Source: Candidatus Aenigmatarchaeota archaeon (GTDB taxonomy: Archaea; Aenigmatarchaeota; Aenigmatarchaeia; QMZP01). Taken from it: a DNA stretch of 7,863 nucleotides. The notes beneath the pieces were generated by a model that was not told the DNA's origin, did no database searches, and saw nothing but the letters and a program-made list of their open reading frames with translations. How positions within the stretch are numbered: the stretch's first letter is position 1; every line of letters starts with the position of its first letter. The stretch lies in the NCBI GenBank assembly GCA_016867675.1, contig VGIZ01000019.1, forward strand, positions 1 to 7,863. Direction: 5' to 3'. The position numbers and the translations under genes are program-made. Positions 1-5,944 of this stretch are shown here, one piece after another.

Positions 1-456
1 CTCGATTCTCTGGACGAGCGCAACGCCGATGCCGAGAAGCTGTTCAACTCCCTGCCTGCGCTGGCATCCGCGCGCGTGCGCGACTTCTGGAACCCAGTCT
101 ACAAGAGGTTCCTGGTGCGCGGACCGGGTTGTTATACCTTCTGCGTGTCCCGCAACGGCTCGTTCAACACCATAATATCCGGGGTCTTCCTTGACCCTGC
201 CGGGAACGGCAGCAGGCAGCAGCACATCGCCTCGCTCGCGGAGCTCAGGCGCTCCGGGGTTGAGGACGGCAGGTTTGACAGGGCTGCTGTCGCTGAATGC
301 CTCGGCGCGCTGCAGATGTTCGGCATGCGCGACCGGCTGGAGACGCGGAGGACATACCTGTTCAGGCTCTGGGAGGCAAAGACGGCGAACGGCGAGGGCT
401 GGACGCCCACCGCTGCCCAGAGCAGGGAGCTCAGGTACGGAAAGAAGGAGGGCTGA
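1..456 (+). CDS. 3' end of an unrecognised protein, likely with a beta-sandwich segment (5' partial)
   Basis: The frame is open from the first base of the window to TGA at 454-456, giving 151 residues, so the true start lies upstream. A GTG at 76 could serve as a start but nothing supports it. Residues about 36-66 contain GPGCYTFCVSRNGSFNTI followed by SGVFLD. This alternation of small, aromatic and hydrophobic residues looks like strands of a beta-sandwich. From memory it resembles C-terminal domains of large secreted proteins in bacteria such as Planctomycetes, but that is an impression, not a search result. The last 80 residues are charged and mostly helical. The stop lies 2 bases before the start of the next gene, and the Shine-Dalgarno site of that gene is inside this coding region, so the two are almost certainly co-transcribed. 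The function is unknown. That the frame is coding is fairly secure. Confidence 0.72.
   Translation, partial: LDSLDERNADAEKLFNSLPALASARVRDFWNPVYKRFLVRGPGCYTFCVSRNGSFNTIISGVFLDPAGNGSRQQHIASLAELRRSGVEDGRFDRAAVAECLGALQMFGMRDRLETRRTYLFRLWEAKTANGEGWTPTAAQSRELRYGKKEG
447..452 (+). promoter_or_regulatory. Shine-Dalgarno site that fixes the start at 459
   Basis: GGAGGG lies six bases before ATG 459, near the end of the preceding gene. It supports ATG 459 over the ATG at 297, which would overlap the upstream gene by about 160 bases and place the signal peptide internally. Confidence 0.75.
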
Positions 457-458
457 CC

Positions 459-1712
459 ATGAGATGCGCAATGTTCGTCACAATAGCCGCTGTCCTGCTG
501 CTGCCCTGCGCGGCGCAGGCGGGCAGCGCGACGCTGAAGATAGACTTCGGGGGCGTTGACAACGACCCCGCGCCCATCAAGGTCTACACCGCGGTCTCGC
601 TGGTCACGGGGACGTTCTCTGTGAACCTCTCGGCCTACACCGAGAAGAAGGAGGAGACCCCTGCGGAAAGCGTGCACCAGAAGTACGTGGTGCGCGCAGG
701 CACGCCGACCGACGGCTTCGCCGAGGACGTCACCATCAGCGAGCCCGGCTTCACCCGCAGGAAGCTTGAGGCGAACCTGTGGGTGCTGGAGAAGGACGGG
801 CTCAACTCCCATAACCCGGTGATCATCACGGTCAAGGCGCGGTTCGCGACACCCGGGAAGGACAAGGAAATCCGCGTCGACGGCGAGGTGAAGATGAGCA
901 AATCAGGGAACGTTTCTGCCACAGGAAAGGGCTTCCTGGATGCGTTCAACTTGCAGCTTAACGCCATGGCGTTCATCGACAACGCCGCCGAGGGCGAGCC
1001 TCAGAACGCCCTGCCCTTCGACGTCCCGCCCTATGGCAAAGGCGAGGATGACAAGGAGACCACAACCCAGGCGTCATGCGGCAACGCCGACATCAAGGTC
1101 AGGGGACCCTTTTTCGGCGGCGGGGTGATAAGCGCGTTCCCCGCAGGCTACTATCTCATGGTGGAGCCTGGTTACAAGCAGAAGTTCAACGACCAGGGGA
1201 ACAGGAACGCCACGGCAGGCGGCATGGTGACTGTCAAGGAAACCGGCGGCAAGCCCATCGTCAAGGAGTCCAAGGCCAGGGTAAACAACGGCAAGCCGCG
1301 CATTGTGAATGACAACGTGCCGCCGAGCACAGGCTACGGCAAGCGCATGTTCGCCATTGTCGCAGGCGACCCATGCACAGCGGTGAACATCCAGATAGCC
1401 AGCGAGTTTGAACTGGCCAGGGAGCTGGGCGCCGACATAGTCGATGCACTGGCGAAGAAGGGCTACACCAAGCTGGACATTTCCAGCGCAATATCCAAGA
1501 CACCGAGCGTCCAGATGGAGGGCGGCCCTGTCTTCAATGTCGACGGCAGCGTGCAGCAGAACGCCAGCGTCACCGTGTCATCCGAGTTCTATCTGCTGGT
1601 GCGCGCGGTAAGGTCGGTCTGCAGCCAGGGCTTCCTGGTCAACGTCAAGGCCGACATAAGGTCCAAGGACGGGCAGACGCTGGCGAAGACGTACAGCGTC
1701 TCCATAGAATAA
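459..1712 (+). CDS. Exported protein of unknown function, beta-rich (417 aa)
   Basis: I do not recognise a family. The start at 459 is chosen because it directly begins a signal peptide (MRCAM, a hydrophobic core VTIAAVLLLP, and a likely signal peptidase site after AQA at residues 19-21) and has a good Shine-Dalgarno site. The mature part has no other membrane segment, so it is probably released or held at the cell surface by other means. It is rich in Gly, Asn, Thr, Val and short alternating hydrophobic stretches (for example VIITVKARF at 121-129 and VTVSSEFYLLV at 371-381), which suggests beta-sandwich repeats. Four N-X-S/T sequons (N56, N151, N250, N368) could be glycosylated. Three cysteines (C207, C306, C388) remain after cleavage. 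It sits 2 bases after the upstream gene and 13 bases before another exported protein, so the set probably makes a cell-envelope or extracellular complex. That role is inferred from context only. Confidence 0.85.
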   Translation: MRCAMFVTIAAVLLLPCAAQAGSATLKIDFGGVDNDPAPIKVYTAVSLVTGTFSVNLSAYTEKKEETPAESVHQKYVVRAGTPTDGFAEDVTISEPGFTRRKLEANLWVLEKDGLNSHNPVIITVKARFATPGKDKEIRVDGEVKMSKSGNVSATGKGFLDAFNLQLNAMAFIDNAAEGEPQNALPFDVPPYGKGEDDKETTTQASCGNADIKVRGPFFGGGVISAFPAGYYLMVEPGYKQKFNDQGNRNATAGGMVTVKETGGKPIVKESKARVNNGKPRIVNDNVPPSTGYGKRMFAIVAGDPCTAVNIQIASEFELARELGADIVDALAKKGYTKLDISSAISKTPSVQMEGGPVFNVDGSVQQNASVTVSSEFYLLVRAVRSVCSQGFLVNVKADIRSKDGQTLAKTYSVSIE

Positions 1713-1719
1713 AGGAGAT
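1713..1719 (+). promoter_or_regulatory. Shine-Dalgarno site for the gene at 1726
   Basis: AGGAGAT begins at the base after the TAA stop of the upstream gene and ends six bases before ATG 1726. It fixes that start and shows leadered, SD-driven translation inside this operon. Confidence 0.75.
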
Positions 1720-1725
1720 AACGCA

Positions 1726-2733
1726 ATGAGGACCACCGCAGTCATGGTCTCAGGGCTACTGGCCCTGCTTCTTCTCCCGTGCCTCGCGCCCGCTGCCGAA
1801 CCCTCCATCGTCCAGAAGGCTGTGGGGCTGCATGCAACAGGCGCCGACCTCGCCAGGCCGATGGACATCTTCATCGAGGCCGAAGTGAAGGAGGAGAGCA
1901 ATGTCAAGAACCTGGGCACCGGCAAGGACGAGGTCATGCGCGCATCCTACACCGTGCGCATACTCAGGTGCGCCGCAGGGCCATGCTTCAGGTTCGAGAT
2001 GGACATCTCAGGCAGGCAGAAGGCAGTCGGCCAGGGCCTGAAGGAGGCGCAATGGTACGCAGAGGACTGCGTGCTCCAGAAGGCTGTGGCGCCGCAGAAC
2101 CTCACCATGCTGGCGGCTGTTTATTCAGCAGTCGCTGACGTCTGCTCTGCTGTGCCGCTGGCCCGCCTGAAGCCGGATGAAGGCGTCGGGCCTCCGGAAT
2201 CCGTGGAGGTTGACGGGAAGAAGACGGACTTCACTCCTGTCAGGCTCCCTGAGGGCAGCACAGAGGTTCTCATCATGGACGACGGCCGGATGCTGGGCGC
2301 AAGGTTCAGCGCCGGGCAGTACGGAGCTACCGTCCTCTTCAGCGGCTTCTCCAGAGAGGGCGGGCTGCTCTTCCCGCATGACCTGAAGTTCCTAGAGAAG
2401 GGCTCCCGCAGGCTCTACGCCACGGCCACTGTGAAGAAGGTTGCAGTGCTCCGCGAATTTCAGGAGCAGTCATATTCGCGGCAGCAGGCATCAGTGGATA
2501 TCCTGACGCTCGTCCGTATGCCAGCGATGCACCAGGACCTCAAGGCGGCTTTGGAGAGGATGCCTGAGGCCACCCCGGAAATCCGGCAGGAGTTCGACCG
2601 GCTCATAGGCGAGGCAAGGCGGCTGGATGCCATGCCTGAAAGCCCTGAGAAGAAGAAGGCGGAGGAAGCCTTCCTGTCCGGCATTGAAGCCTTCAGCAAA
2701 AAGCTGGAGGAGCACGCCAAGGCGCGCAAGTAA
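1726..2733 (+). CDS. Exported protein of unknown function with helical charged tail (335 aa)
   Basis: The N-terminus is a signal peptide: MRTT, a hydrophobic core VMVSGLLALLLLP and a likely cleavage site after APA at residues 21-23. The mature protein has four cysteines (C81, C87, C115, C140), possibly forming two disulfides. Residues about 155-240 read like a beta-sheet segment (VEVDGKK, then LIMDDGRMLGARF, then GGLLFPHDLKF and TATVKKVAVL). The pattern of a variable strand, G-G-hydrophobic-x-F-P-H and a later strand recalls LolA-like or similar lipid-binding folds, but only weakly. Residues about 265-335 are charged and helix-prone (ALERMPEATPEIRQEF, then KKLEEHAKARK), probably a coiled or bundled tail. 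It is the third gene of the operon and its signal peptide resembles that of its neighbour (both have LLLPC near the cleavage site). A strong hairpin follows directly. No function can be assigned. Confidence 0.85.
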   Translation: MRTTAVMVSGLLALLLLPCLAPAAEPSIVQKAVGLHATGADLARPMDIFIEAEVKEESNVKNLGTGKDEVMRASYTVRILRCAAGPCFRFEMDISGRQKAVGQGLKEAQWYAEDCVLQKAVAPQNLTMLAAVYSAVADVCSAVPLARLKPDEGVGPPESVEVDGKKTDFTPVRLPEGSTEVLIMDDGRMLGARFSAGQYGATVLFSGFSREGGLLFPHDLKFLEKGSRRLYATATVKKVAVLREFQEQSYSRQQASVDILTLVRMPAMHQDLKAALERMPEATPEIRQEFDRLIGEARRLDAMPESPEKKKAEEAFLSGIEAFSKKLEEHAKARK

Positions 2734-2734
2734 C

Positions 2735-2780
2735 GCAAAGCCGCGCCCCCTTGCATGATGGCAGGGGGCGCGTGCTTTGC
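2735..2780 (+). terminator. Strong stem-loop after the exported-protein operon
   Basis: Two bases after the stop codon starts an inverted repeat. GCAAAGC (2735-2741) pairs with GCTTTGC (2774-2780), and CGCGCCCCC (2742-2750) pairs with GGGGGCGCG (2764-2772), with a single T bulge at 2773. TGC (2752-2754) can also pair with GCA (2761-2763), leaving a loop of about six bases. The position suggests transcription termination or protection of the mRNA 3' end. There is no T-tract after it, so it fits neither the classic bacterial intrinsic terminator nor the T-rich archaeal terminator. An RNA-stability element is an equally good reading. Confidence 0.55.
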
Positions 2781-2834
2781 TGTGTCACCTTAACGGGATA
2801 ATATGGCGAAATTATGGCGGATGCCGAAGCAGGG

Positions 2835-2841
2835 TTTTAAA
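2835..2841 (+). promoter_or_regulatory. Candidate archaeal TATA box for the HMG-CoA reductase gene
   Basis: TTTTAAA, preceded by the purine-rich AGGG that could act as a BRE, lies in the 148-base gap between the operon and the reductase. Its centre is about 26 bases before ATG 2864 and about 44 before ATG 2882. A transcript starting near 2864 would therefore be leaderless at the upstream ATG or carry a leader of about 18 bases for the downstream one. This is a pattern match only. Confidence 0.35.
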
Positions 2842-2881
2842 CTCACTGCCCGAATTAAGTGGAATGGGCGGGGACGAAAAA

Positions 2882-4222
2882 ATGGCAAGGACGAGCGCTA
2901 TGTCAGGCTTCCACACGCTGAGCCCTAGCGAGAGGCTGAGGATTGTCAGCGAATTCGCGCAGCTTGACGACGAGGAGGCGAAGCTGCTGGCGAAGGCAGG
3001 CGGGCTGGACATGGATACAGCCAACAGGATGATAGAGAACGTCATAGGCGAGACGCAGCTGCCCATGGGCATTGCCACAAACTTCCTGATAAACGGGAAG
3101 GACTACCTTGTCCCGATGTGCATAGAGGAGCCTAGCGTCGTGGCAGCGGCGTCAAAGGCTGCCAAGCTTGCGCGCGAGGCAGGCGGCTTCAGGGCAAGCG
3201 CGACCGACCCGATAATGATAGGCCAGATACAGATTGTTGATGTTGCGGACTGCGCGAAGGCGGCTGAAGCCGTGATGCAGCTCAAGGACGAGCTCATGCA
3301 CATGCTGGACAACATAGACCCGATACTGGCGAAGTACGGCGGAGGGCCGCGTGACCTGCGGGCAAGGGTGCTCAAGACTGACGGCGGCTGCATGCTGATA
3401 GCCGAGCTTCTGGTTGACGTCAGGGATGCGATGGGAGCCAACGCCATCAACACAATGCTTGAAACAATCGCGCCGCGCATAGTTGAGATAACAGGCGGCC
3501 GCTCGCTTCTCCGCATAATCAGCAACCTCGCGACGGAGAGGATGGCGCGCGCCGAGGCTGTGTGGAAGAAGAACGTGCTAGGCGAGGACGCCATCCGCAT
3601 AATCGGCAGGCTGTCCGGCGAAGAGCCCGCTAGACCCAGCGCCGCCCTGAGCAGGGAGGCCTTCGGGGAGCAGGCAATCAATGACGTCCTGCGCGCATTC
3701 TGGTTCGCAGACCACGACCAGCACAGGGCTACGACGCACAACAAGGGAACAATGAACGGAATAGACGCTGTCACCATAGCCACAGGCAACGACTGGCGCG
3801 CTGTGGAGTCGGGCGCGCATTCCTACGCAGCCATCTCTGGCCGTTACCGCTCGCTGACGAAGTACTGGAAGGACAGGGACGGCAACCTGCACGGCAGCAT
3901 AGAGCTGCCTCTCGCTGTCGCGACAATCGGCGGCGCGACCAGGACGCACCCGATAGCTAAGATAGCGCAGAAAATTCTGGGCGTGAAGTCGTCGCAGGAG
4001 CTGGCTCAGGTCATAGCAAGCGTCGGGCTGGCTCAGAACTTCGCCGCGCTGTATGCCATGGCAACGACAGGTTTGCAGGCCGGGCATATGAAGTTGCATG
4101 CGTCCAACCTCGCTGTCATGGCTGGTGCCAAGGGCGAGCAGATAGACAAGGTCGTGCAACAGATGATAGCCGAGAAGAACATCAGCGCGGCGAGGGCGAA
4201 GGAAATTTTGGAAGGGATGTGA
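2882..4222 (+). CDS. Hydroxymethylglutaryl-CoA reductase, class II (446 aa)
   Basis: This cytosolic enzyme interconverts HMG-CoA and mevalonate with NAD(P)H; in an archaeon it would feed isoprenoid lipid synthesis. Class II features are clear: SGFHTLSPSERL near the N-terminus, ENVIGETQLPMGIATNF (52-68), IEEPSVVAAAS with the catalytic Glu (E83), the dinucleotide-binding DAMGANAIN (182-190), HNKGTMNGID with catalytic Lys (K288), ATGNDWRAVESGAHSYA with catalytic Asp (D304), and LQAGHMKLHASN with catalytic His (H402). All four catalytic residues are present, and the length is close to the roughly 430 residues usual for the class. The start at 2882 is preferred because family members begin shortly before the SGF-x-x-LSP motif. 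In-frame ATGs at 2864 and 2900 are alternatives, and no strong Shine-Dalgarno site decides. The frame is also open back to 2777, but that stretch overlaps the hairpin and is unlike the family. Class II enzymes include biosynthetic ones in some archaea and degradative ones such as that of Pseudomonas mevalonii; the direction here cannot be read from sequence. Confidence 0.95.
   Translation: MARTSAMSGFHTLSPSERLRIVSEFAQLDDEEAKLLAKAGGLDMDTANRMIENVIGETQLPMGIATNFLINGKDYLVPMCIEEPSVVAAASKAAKLAREAGGFRASATDPIMIGQIQIVDVADCAKAAEAVMQLKDELMHMLDNIDPILAKYGGGPRDLRARVLKTDGGCMLIAELLVDVRDAMGANAINTMLETIAPRIVEITGGRSLLRIISNLATERMARAEAVWKKNVLGEDAIRIIGRLSGEEPARPSAALSREAFGEQAINDVLRAFWFADHDQHRATTHNKGTMNGIDAVTIATGNDWRAVESGAHSYAAISGRYRSLTKYWKDRDGNLHGSIELPLAVATIGGATRTHPIAKIAQKILGVKSSQELAQVIASVGLAQNFAALYAMATTGLQAGHMKLHASNLAVMAGAKGEQIDKVVQQMIAEKNISAARAKEILEGM
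4210..4216 (+). promoter_or_regulatory. Shine-Dalgarno site for the VOC gene, inside the reductase gene
   Basis: GGAAGGG lies six bases before ATG 4223, within the last codons of the upstream gene. With the directly abutting TGA and ATG it indicates translational coupling. Confidence 0.6.
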
Positions 4223-4588
4223 ATGGGTTTCAAGCTGGGCCAGGTTCAGATTTTTGTTTCAGACATCCAGAAGGCAAAGAAGTGGTACTCGGAAGTGCTT
4301 GGCATGAAGCTGGTCGAGGAGTACCCGAAGATGAAGTGCGCCAGGATGAAGCTGGGCGACACCGAGTTCTTCATCGAGACGCCGAACCCTGCATGGGGAG
4401 AGGGCTGGGATGCCGTGAATGTTGGAGGCAGGACACCAATAATCTTCGCTGTGGATGATGTTGTCAGGACTGTTGCTGTGATGAAGAAGAAAGGTGTCAG
4501 GTTCGTCGAAGAGCTCTCCATGCGACCATGGGGCGAAATGAAGGCGGTTTTCGCAGACCCCGACGGGAATGAGTTCAATCTGGTCTAG
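4223..4588 (+). CDS. VOC (glyoxalase/bleomycin-resistance fold) family protein (121 aa)
   Basis: The protein has the layout of a single VOC-superfamily unit: an opening strand GQVQIFVSD, a helix with KAKKWYSEVLGMKLVEE, strands CARMKLGDTEFFIE, a second half IIFAVDDVVRTVAVMKKKGVRF, and the closing ADPDGNEFNLV. The family includes glyoxalase I, dioxygenases, epimerases and resistance proteins, usually with a divalent metal held by His, Gln and Glu. Possible ligands here are Q7, E51 and E117. The His often found in the third strand position is P72 in my alignment, so the metal site is atypical or incomplete and a specific reaction should not be named. The start abuts the reductase stop with no gap, so the two are co-transcribed. 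A link to isoprenoid or CoA-ester metabolism is suggested only by this pairing. Confidence 0.88.
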   Translation: MGFKLGQVQIFVSDIQKAKKWYSEVLGMKLVEEYPKMKCARMKLGDTEFFIETPNPAWGEGWDAVNVGGRTPIIFAVDDVVRTVAVMKKKGVRFVEELSMRPWGEMKAVFADPDGNEFNLV

Positions 4589-4636
4589 CCCGGCAGAGCC
4601 TTTGAGCGGCGGTTCTGGTTATTAGCCTTTCTGTGC

Positions 4637-4646
4637 AATAATTTAG
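4637..4646 (+). promoter_or_regulatory. A+T-rich element before the sigma-factor gene, possible promoter
   Basis: AATAATTTAG stands out in the 69-base gap between the VOC gene and the sigma-factor gene. If it is a TATA box, transcription would start near 4667, inside the annotated gene, which would favour GTG 4676 or 4682 as the start. TTATTAG at 4619-4625 is an alternative box that would keep ATG 4658. Neither is strong, and read-through from the reductase and VOC genes is also possible. Confidence 0.25.
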
Positions 4647-4657
4647 CAGATGATACG

Positions 4658-5872
4658 ATGATATATCCTTCAGGTGTGAATGTGGTCGGCGGTCGCCACG
4701 GACGCTATGCCACGGACGATTTGATTGGTGTTCAGGGTTCAGAAGTTGAGAGTTTGCTAACAGAACATGACGGCTGCTATCTGGACGCGCATGATTTTGA
4801 CGCTGCCGCGGAATTGGACGAGGCGGATGCCGCGGTAACGGAGGATGGCGACGGGGAAGTCGCGAAAGACTCCTTTGCCGATTATCTCACAAAATTAAGG
4901 CTGTGCCGCATCCTCGGGCCCGAAGAGGAGGTTGCATATGCCAAAGCAAAGGACGCTGCGCGCGACGCCGCGCTGAGGGTGTGCGCCGATGCGGGGTATC
5001 CTCTGAAGGACAAGGCCGGCAACACCCCAGACAAGCCGCCGCCGAACCCCGGGAAATTCTGGAAATATGTGGATGGGACAAAATCCAAGCTCACATCCAA
5101 GCAGGCGGCGGAGCTGGACAGGCGCATTCACGAGATGAATGCCGCCGAGGCGGCGCTTGTTGAGTCATGCCTGCCTCTTGTCGTGTGGTGGATGACGGAA
5201 AAGCGCCACGTGAAATTCTCCCACCTGCCTGATTACGTGGATGCCGGGAATAACAACCTCTACAGCGCGGTCTACAGGTTCAACTGGAAACGGGGGTTCA
5301 GGCTTTCAACGTATGCCTCAAGATGGATTGACAGGGGGTTCCTCAGGCAGAGGAAGAGGGGCTGCAACGGAACCCTGGACCTGCCTGATTATTTCAGCCA
5401 GCTTATGAGGAAAGTGTCTGATGCCATAAGTCAGAACAAGCATGAAGGAAACATGGACCCTGACATAGATGACGTCATGGGCCTTTCAGGCGGCAGCAGG
5501 AGCAGCGTCAAGAGGGCCATGCAGATGTCAGGGAAAGGCATGCTGCACATAGATTCCTGCCTTGGCGAAAAGGTGGACGGAGCGTCGCTGGATATAGAGA
5601 GCAGGGACACGCTCCCGCCTGATGAGGAAGCCATGCAGGCGGAAAGGGCCGGCCTGGTCAGGCAGGCGGTCGGTGAGCTTGAGCCGCGCGAAAGGTTTGT
5701 TATTGAGAGGAGATACGGCCTGAACGGCTGCAGCACCATGACATTGGAGGGCATTGGAGACCAGATAGGCCTTACAAAGGAAGGTGTGAGGCAGGTGCAG
5801 AAGAAGGTGGAGGAAAAACTGCATACAATAATAACCGGGCTTGAGCGGGAAGCATCCTGCCTGATTGGCTAG
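4658..5872 (+). CDS. Bacterial-type sigma-70 family RNA polymerase sigma factor (404 aa)
   Basis: All major parts of a primary-like sigma factor can be followed. Residues about 42-70 are acidic and loosely resemble region 1.1. Residues 71-97 (DSFADYLTKL, then LGPEEEVAYAKA) match region 1.2. An unconserved stretch covers about 105-155. Region 2 runs about 162-250 and contains LVESCLPLVV, AGNNNLYSAVYRFNWKRGF and LSTYASRWIDRGF. Region 3 is about 251-335 and diverged. Region 4 is about 336-393, with LEPRERFVIERRYGLNG, then TLEGIGDQIGLTKEGVRQVQ as the helix-turn-helix. In bacteria such proteins bind core RNA polymerase and recognise -35 and -10 elements. Here the neighbours are archaeal, which makes it exceptional. 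Arg codons are mostly AGG as in the other genes, so it looks adapted to this genome and not freshly acquired. No Shine-Dalgarno site precedes ATG 4658; GTG 4676 or 4682 are alternative starts that would not affect any domain. Family membership is near certain; function as a working sigma factor is inference. Confidence 0.93.
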   Translation: MIYPSGVNVVGGRHGRYATDDLIGVQGSEVESLLTEHDGCYLDAHDFDAAAELDEADAAVTEDGDGEVAKDSFADYLTKLRLCRILGPEEEVAYAKAKDAARDAALRVCADAGYPLKDKAGNTPDKPPPNPGKFWKYVDGTKSKLTSKQAAELDRRIHEMNAAEAALVESCLPLVVWWMTEKRHVKFSHLPDYVDAGNNNLYSAVYRFNWKRGFRLSTYASRWIDRGFLRQRKRGCNGTLDLPDYFSQLMRKVSDAISQNKHEGNMDPDIDDVMGLSGGSRSSVKRAMQMSGKGMLHIDSCLGEKVDGASLDIESRDTLPPDEEAMQAERAGLVRQAVGELEPRERFVIERRYGLNGCSTMTLEGIGDQIGLTKEGVRQVQKKVEEKLHTIITGLEREASCLIG

Positions 5873-5876
5873 AGTT

Positions 5877-5897
5877 TTATGGTCTCGTCCACTCTAT
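5877..5897 (-). repeat. Diverged copy of the last codons of the endonuclease gene
   Basis: Read on the minus strand this 21-base stretch encodes IEWTRP and a TAA stop. The true end of the endonuclease gene (5945-5965) encodes IEWMRP and TAA. The two match at 17 of 21 bases; three of the four differences are synonymous and the fourth is Met to Thr. The copies are 68 bases apart in the gap between the sigma-factor stop and the endonuclease stop. It may be the remnant of a tandem duplication of the gene's 3' end. The sequence between the copies does not keep an obvious similarity. Confidence 0.4.
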
Positions 5898-5944
5898 CGC
5901 AGAGCCAAGACAACAGGATGCGGGCTATGGATGAGCAGCCAAGA

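Noticed and set aside
459..530. LLLPC in the signal peptides of both exported proteins as a lipobox
   Set aside because: Proline directly before the cysteine does not fit the lipobox pattern, and a normal A-x-A cleavage site follows a few residues later.
132..812. Minus-strand open frame of 226 codons across the first two genes
   Set aside because: It spans the junction of two plus-strand genes that have Shine-Dalgarno spacing and a signal peptide, and has no recognisable motif.
2797..2802. GATAAT upstream of the reductase gene as a bacterial -10 element used by the sigma factor
   Set aside because: No acceptable -35 element lies 16-18 bases upstream; the bases there belong to the hairpin arm. 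The TTTTAAA element downstream is a better promoter candidate.
3103..3789. Minus-strand open frame of 228 codons opposite the HMG-CoA reductase gene
   Set aside because: It is antisense to a gene with all family motifs; its Ser- and Ala-rich composition is typical of an antisense frame.
4589..4657. Possible RNA gene or terminator hairpin between the VOC and sigma-factor genes
   Set aside because: No stem longer than a few base pairs could be built and there is no tRNA-like or T-tract signal.
5226..5866. CTGCCTGATT found three times inside the sigma-factor gene
   Set aside because: Two copies encode similar Leu-Pro-Asp-Tyr motifs with the favoured codons and the third is in another frame; no regular spacing, so most likely chance and codon use.
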